Shown here: positions 7,600-9,512 of the stretch, in pieces
Layout of the letters: each line of letters begins with the position of its first letter
How positions within the stretch are numbered: position 1 is the first letter of the stretch
DNA from: Candidatus Latescibacterota bacterium
Lineage (GTDB): Bacteria; Krumholzibacteriota; Krumholzibacteriia; Krumholzibacteriales; WJIX01
Direction of reading: 5' to 3'
NCBI GenBank assembly: GCA_030643145.1
Contig: DAOWMJ010000066.1
Coordinates: forward strand, 1-9,512
DNA: 9,512 nt
Notes under the pieces: generated by a model
The model's input: the letters and a program-made list of their open reading frames with translations, nothing else
What the model was told of the DNA's origin: nothing
Databases searched by the model: none
Made by a program: the position numbers and the translations under genes

Positions 7600-7740
7600 T
7601 TAAAATGTAAGATGATTTTCATAAATTTGCAATTGTTTAAGTGGGTATTTGGATTTTCGTATTATATGACCCACCTGCTGTACAAGCGCTTTCCCGAGAA
7701 AAACAATAAGTAAGGAATCGCAGGGGGCACCTTTATACAA
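7600..7740 (-). CDS. Possible 46-residue small protein after the AbiEii toxin gene, unknown function
   Basis: An open frame of 46 codons plus TAA starts with TTG at 7740-7738 on the minus strand. A consensus AGGAGG (7746-7751) precedes it by 5 nt, the strongest ribosome site in the right half of the window. It begins 16 nt after the abiEii stop, so it could be a third gene of that operon. The product would start MYKGAPCDSLLIVFLGK, with a short hydrophobic stretch (about residues 10-15) and a basic C-terminal half (IIRKSKYPLKQLQIYEN). I recognise no family. It might be a degraded gene remnant, or a frame that survives by chance downstream of a Shine-Dalgarno-like sequence. A candidate nifS -10 box falls inside it. 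Confidence 0.35.
   Translation of the reverse strand: MYKGAPCDSLLIVFLGKALVQQVGHIIRKSKYPLKQLQIYENHLTF
7641..7674 (-). promoter_or_regulatory. Candidate nifS promoter: consensus -10 flanked by a GTGGGT/ACCCAC inverted repeat
   Basis: On the minus strand a perfect TATAAT lies at 7661-7666, about 105 nt before the nifS start. No good -35 box is found at normal spacing (the sites read as GC-rich hexamers), as in promoters that need an activator. GTGGGT (7641-7646) and ACCCAC (7669-7674) form a perfect 6-bp inverted repeat, 28 bp centre to centre, bracketing the -10. It does not match the IscR/Rrf2 consensus as I know it. The element lies inside the small reading frame at 7600-7740, so both may not be real. 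Confidence 0.35.
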
Positions 7741-7756
7741 TTTGTCCTCCTGGTTA

Positions 7757-8566
7757 TTAGCTATCTTCCAAAAGTTTGAGCAAGTTATATATGGTTAACA
7801 TTTTCACTTCTTGCCGTTTTTCAAGAAAAGGTCGCGCGTCTTCGATCACTTTATCCCAGTTGTATTCAGAAATTCTTCGTGCGATCTCTCCTTTCCAATT
7901 GTCGATAGTGATCGGCTCGTCCTTCCAACCAGTCTGTGTCAAGGCATTATTCAAAAGAGCCATATTAGGCGCGGGCCAGGTCCTATCGGATAGATACCAC
8001 ATAAGGTCGTAAATATCCCGGCCCTTGACATATTTTCTGTTTAATAGCGCATGCACCTTGCCTGCCAGTAAGGAACTTTTATCGTAATGCAGGATATTTA
8101 AGAAGCAATATTTCCTAATTACGCTTGTTTCGAACCCGGCTCCTTCAGGTGGATTGGTATCTATTTCTACCTTAATAGAAATAGTTTCCGATTGATGTGG
8201 TGATAACTTGATTTCATACAGAAGTCCCGGGAATTTCAAAAACGCAGATTTTACTGTTTTTTCAGTTTGTGTTTTTACAATTACTGAATAGCCCTCCGTG
8301 TGGAAACTATTTTTGGCCTTTTTGATAATATTGGTAAAATTATCTTCGGCTCCCACAGCAGAAAGAGAAAAATCAAGATCTTCTGAAAAGCGGGAACTTG
8401 AATACAAAAATCTAAGCGCTGTTCCTCCTACAAAAGCCCAGGTTTCAAATGCTCCACTTTCTTGTATGTTCTCAAGTAATCTTGCCTGAAGATATTCTCT
8501 TACAACGCACCTTGCTATGTTATTATCCCGGGTCTTTTCTACAAGCTGTTTCAGATAATCTTTCAT
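7757..8566 (-). CDS. abiEii: AbiEii/AbiGii-family nucleotidyltransferase toxin
   Basis: Predicted 269-residue toxin of the type IV AbiE system, which arrests growth and can abort phage infection; relatives such as mycobacterial MenT modify tRNA 3' ends with nucleotides. DNA polymerase beta-like nucleotidyltransferase motifs are intact: FVGGTALRFLY with GGT at 47-49, then RFSEDLDFSL with metal-binding D63 and D65, and a third acidic strand IKVEID (E134, D136). The family-specific C-terminal motifs LLAGKVHALLNRKYVKGRDIYDL (166-188; K170, R183, D184, D187) are also present, so the toxin looks active. Its ATG overlaps the antitoxin stop in an ATGA arrangement, with GGTGG (8573-8577) 6 nt upstream inside abiEi, implying translational coupling. 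Length is within the family range. Confidence 0.92.
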   Translation of the reverse strand: MKDYLKQLVEKTRDNNIARCVVREYLQARLLENIQESGAFETWAFVGGTALRFLYSSSRFSEDLDFSLSAVGAEDNFTNIIKKAKNSFHTEGYSVIVKTQTEKTVKSAFLKFPGLLYEIKLSPHQSETISIKVEIDTNPPEGAGFETSVIRKYCFLNILHYDKSSLLAGKVHALLNRKYVKGRDIYDLMWYLSDRTWPAPNMALLNNALTQTGWKDEPITIDNWKGEIARRISEYNWDKVIEDARPFLEKRQEVKMLTIYNLLKLLEDS

Positions 8567-9195
8567 GGTTTTCCACCATTATTTTCAGCAATGATACTTT
8601 TAATATTCGATGCCGCCCTGTTAAGTTTGGGGCGGCCTGATTTTTTTGCGTATTGTTCCAGCAAATCCATATTGATATTTTCAAAATTTTGAAGCCTGAG
8701 CTCATCGAGGAATTCCCGGCTGTCACCATCCCCCGTTAAATACACCAAATCCAGCAGAGCTTTTCCCGCGGTTGCCAAGAAAGCTTCCTGTTCTTCAGAA
8801 ACTTTTACTTTATTGTATCCCCAGAATAAATTTTCTTTGACGTGCCTGTACTCAACTCGCCCCATGGGTGTATCAATAATCTGAGGCCTGGCAGTGGTAA
8901 TGCTGGTTGTGGCCGGCACAAATTCCGGTATAAGTCCATGCCAGGATAAAGCCGATTGAAGACTTACATAGGAAGGAGATTTGAGGATATTGGCAATAAC
9001 GAATGGCTCCGGGTCAATTTTCCGGTACGGTTGTGCGAGAGTATACGTCCCCTTGTGAAGTTTAATGACCCTCCCGTCCTTTACCCAGCGAGCAAGCTGC
9101 AACCTGACTTTAACCAGTTTTTCGCCTGCGGCCAGGAAGCTAGTCGTGAAGTATGGCAAGTCAGAAACTTTCTTCAATAATTGCTCATATTTCAT
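8563..9195 (-). CDS. abiEi: AbiEi-family antitoxin / transcriptional autorepressor
   Basis: Predicted 210-residue antitoxin of the AbiE module. Residues about 5-60 form a winged-helix domain ending in RWVKDGRVIKLHKGTYTL, typical of AbiEi N termini. The rest matches the AbiEi C-terminal region: PSYVSLQSALSWHGLIPE (74-91), TTSITTARP, and the ATAGKALLDLVYL helix (141-153). In characterised AbiE systems this protein binds inverted repeats in its own promoter to repress the operon, and it counters the toxin without a stable complex. Here the start codon lies inside a strong inverted-repeat operator (9193-9232). No Shine-Dalgarno sequence precedes ATG 9195, and the predicted -10 box is only 6 nt upstream, which points to a leaderless message. 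The chosen start gives the normal N-terminal length of the family. Confidence 0.9.
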   Translation of the reverse strand: MKYEQLLKKVSDLPYFTTSFLAAGEKLVKVRLQLARWVKDGRVIKLHKGTYTLAQPYRKIDPEPFVIANILKSPSYVSLQSALSWHGLIPEFVPATTSITTARPQIIDTPMGRVEYRHVKENLFWGYNKVKVSEEQEAFLATAGKALLDLVYLTGDGDSREFLDELRLQNFENINMDLLEQYAKKSGRPKLNRAASNIKSIIAENNGGKP

Positions 9196-9232
9196 TGCAA
9201 TAATATATCATATCTGTTAATTTATTGCAATG
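9193..9232. repeat. 11-bp perfect inverted repeat with two ATTGCAAT palindromes 30 bp apart: likely AbiEi operator
   Basis: CATTGCAATAA (9193-9203) and TTATTGCAATG (9222-9232) are perfect reverse complements separated by 18 bp. Each arm contains the self-palindromic ATTGCAAT (9194-9201 and 9224-9231), so the sites are exactly 30 bp apart, close to three helical turns, and would face the same side of DNA. One arm covers the -35 box and the other covers the abiEi start codon and part of the -10. This fits a pair of AbiEi dimer or monomer sites for autorepression. Confidence 0.75.
9202..9230 (-). promoter_or_regulatory. abiE operon promoter (TTGCAA - 17 bp - TATATT)
   Basis: On the minus strand TTGCAA (9225-9230) is followed after exactly 17 bp by TATATT (9202-9207). 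The predicted transcription start, about 7 nt beyond the -10, falls at or within a few bases of ATG 9195, leaving no room for a leader. Both hexamers overlap the arms of the inverted repeat, so a protein bound there would block RNA polymerase. Confidence 0.6.
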
Positions 9233-9276
9233 CATTTTTGGTGATCGAAAAGAATATACTCCTGCTGGAAGTGTTG

Positions 9277-9315
9277 TTTTCTATAGTGCCACACTACACA
9301 GTGCATTTTAGAAAA
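9277..9315. repeat. Nested short inverted repeats in the abiE-regulator intergenic region
   Basis: The 218-bp spacer between the divergent genes holds an outer repeat TTTTCTA (9277-9283) / TAGAAAA (9309-9315) and two inner overlapping ones, TAGTG (9284-9288) / CACTA (9292-9296) and CACT (9292-9295) / AGTG (9300-9303). The inner block is less AT-rich than its surroundings. It may be a protein-binding site or a recombination or insertion scar. The arms are short, so chance is possible. Confidence 0.3.
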
Positions 9316-9337
9316 TAGTATTTTTTAAAATCATCAC

Positions 9338-9366
9338 TTGACATATACAATAATATGTATAATAAT
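9338..9366 (+). promoter_or_regulatory. Candidate promoter of the XRE-type regulator
   Basis: A perfect TTGACA lies at 9338-9343. A perfect TATAAT at 9358-9363 is only 14 bp further on, shorter than ideal; AATAAT at 9361-9366 gives the standard 17-bp spacing. Either would start transcription about 40 nt before the regulator ATG. TATACA (9344-9349) and TGTATA (9356-9361) form a 6-bp inverted repeat in the spacer, a plausible operator. Confidence 0.5.
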
Positions 9367-9394
9367 ATTAACAATATGTTGTAAATATACAATA
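9343..9394 (+). repeat. Repeated ACAATA motif before the XRE-type regulator
   Basis: ATATACAATA occurs twice (9343-9352 and 9385-9394), 42 bp or about four helical turns apart. A third ACAATA at 9371-9376 is part of ACAATATGTTGT (9371-9382), a small inverted repeat with ACAA/TTGT arms. The copies span promoter and leader, as expected for an autoregulated XRE protein. The region is very AT-rich, which raises the chance background. Confidence 0.4.
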
Positions 9395-9413
9395 TTAAAG
9401 ATGGTGAAATATT

Positions 9414-9512
9414 ATGAAATCAAGGAAAATCTACAATCGAATCACAATTCTTCGCAAGGAGCGGGGAATTTCCCGAAAAGAGCTTGCTGAAGAAATCGGA
9501 GTTAATTTTCAG
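9414..9512 (+). CDS. XRE-family helix-turn-helix regulator, N-terminal part (cut by window end)
   Basis: The frame opens at ATG 9414 and stays open for 33 codons to the last base of the window. It encodes a basic N terminus, then NRITILRKERGISRKELAEE and IGVN, which is the first half of a Cro/CI-type DNA-binding domain: helix 1 (ITILRKERG), the conserved S-R-x-E-L-A of helix 2, and the turn before the recognition helix. A weak GGTG (9403-9406) lies 7 nt upstream. It is transcribed away from abiEi and has its own promoter. It could be a stand-alone regulator, or the start of another toxin-antitoxin or mobile-element module; the rest is outside the window. Confidence 0.8.
   Translation, partial: MKSRKIYNRITILRKERGISRKELAEEIGVNFQ

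Noticed and set aside
7626..7634. Extra AbiEi-like site (TTTGCAATT) downstream of the toxin
   Set aside because: One mismatch to ATTGCAAT, single copy, no partner at 30 bp; likely chance.
9241..9337. CRISPR, tRNA or integrase attachment site in the divergent spacer
   Set aside because: No regularly spaced repeats, no cloverleaf and no tRNA 3' end are visible; only short inverted repeats.

Overview
The window is bacterial and gene-dense, of moderate GC by eye, with an AT-rich right end. It has three blocks: a plus-strand operon for short-chain acyl-CoA and acyl-phosphate metabolism (138-5713), a minus-strand iron-sulfur cluster assembly pair (5753-7557), and an AbiE-type toxin-antitoxin module (7757-9195) that diverges from an XRE-type regulator cut by the window end (9414-9512). 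A Ptb/Buk energy branch together with a NifS/NifU pair fits an anaerobic or fermentative bacterium. The sequence alone does not fix the phylum.

Left block. The first gene is a CoA-transferase of the acetyl-CoA hydrolase / 4-hydroxybutyrate CoA-transferase family, with a Pat-like GNAT lysine acetyltransferase domain at its C terminus. It is followed by an AcuC-like zinc deacetylase. Eighteen bases further on is one long protein that joins a butyrate kinase domain to a phosphate butyryltransferase domain. Together they can exchange acyl-CoA, acyl-phosphate and free acid (making ATP), and they carry both a possible writer (GNAT) and a possible eraser (AcuC) of lysine acylation. This recalls the Bacillus acuABC logic, but with the catabolic enzymes built in. 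It is the most interesting system in the window.

Middle block. nifS (cysteine desulfurase) and nifU (IscU-type scaffold plus a BFD-like [2Fe-2S] domain, without the C-terminal Nfu domain) form a two-gene minus-strand operon convergent with the left block. Only 39 bases separate the converging stop codons.

Right block. abiEi (antitoxin and DNA-binding repressor) and abiEii (nucleotidyltransferase toxin) overlap by ATGA. Their promoter is covered by two copies of a perfect 11-bp inverted repeat whose palindromic cores lie exactly 30 bp apart, overlapping the -35 box and the -10/start codon. This looks like an autoregulatory operator with a leaderless or near-leaderless transcript. A 46-codon reading frame with a consensus Shine-Dalgarno sequence follows the toxin gene and has no recognised function. 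The XRE regulator has its own AT-rich promoter containing repeated ACAATA motifs.
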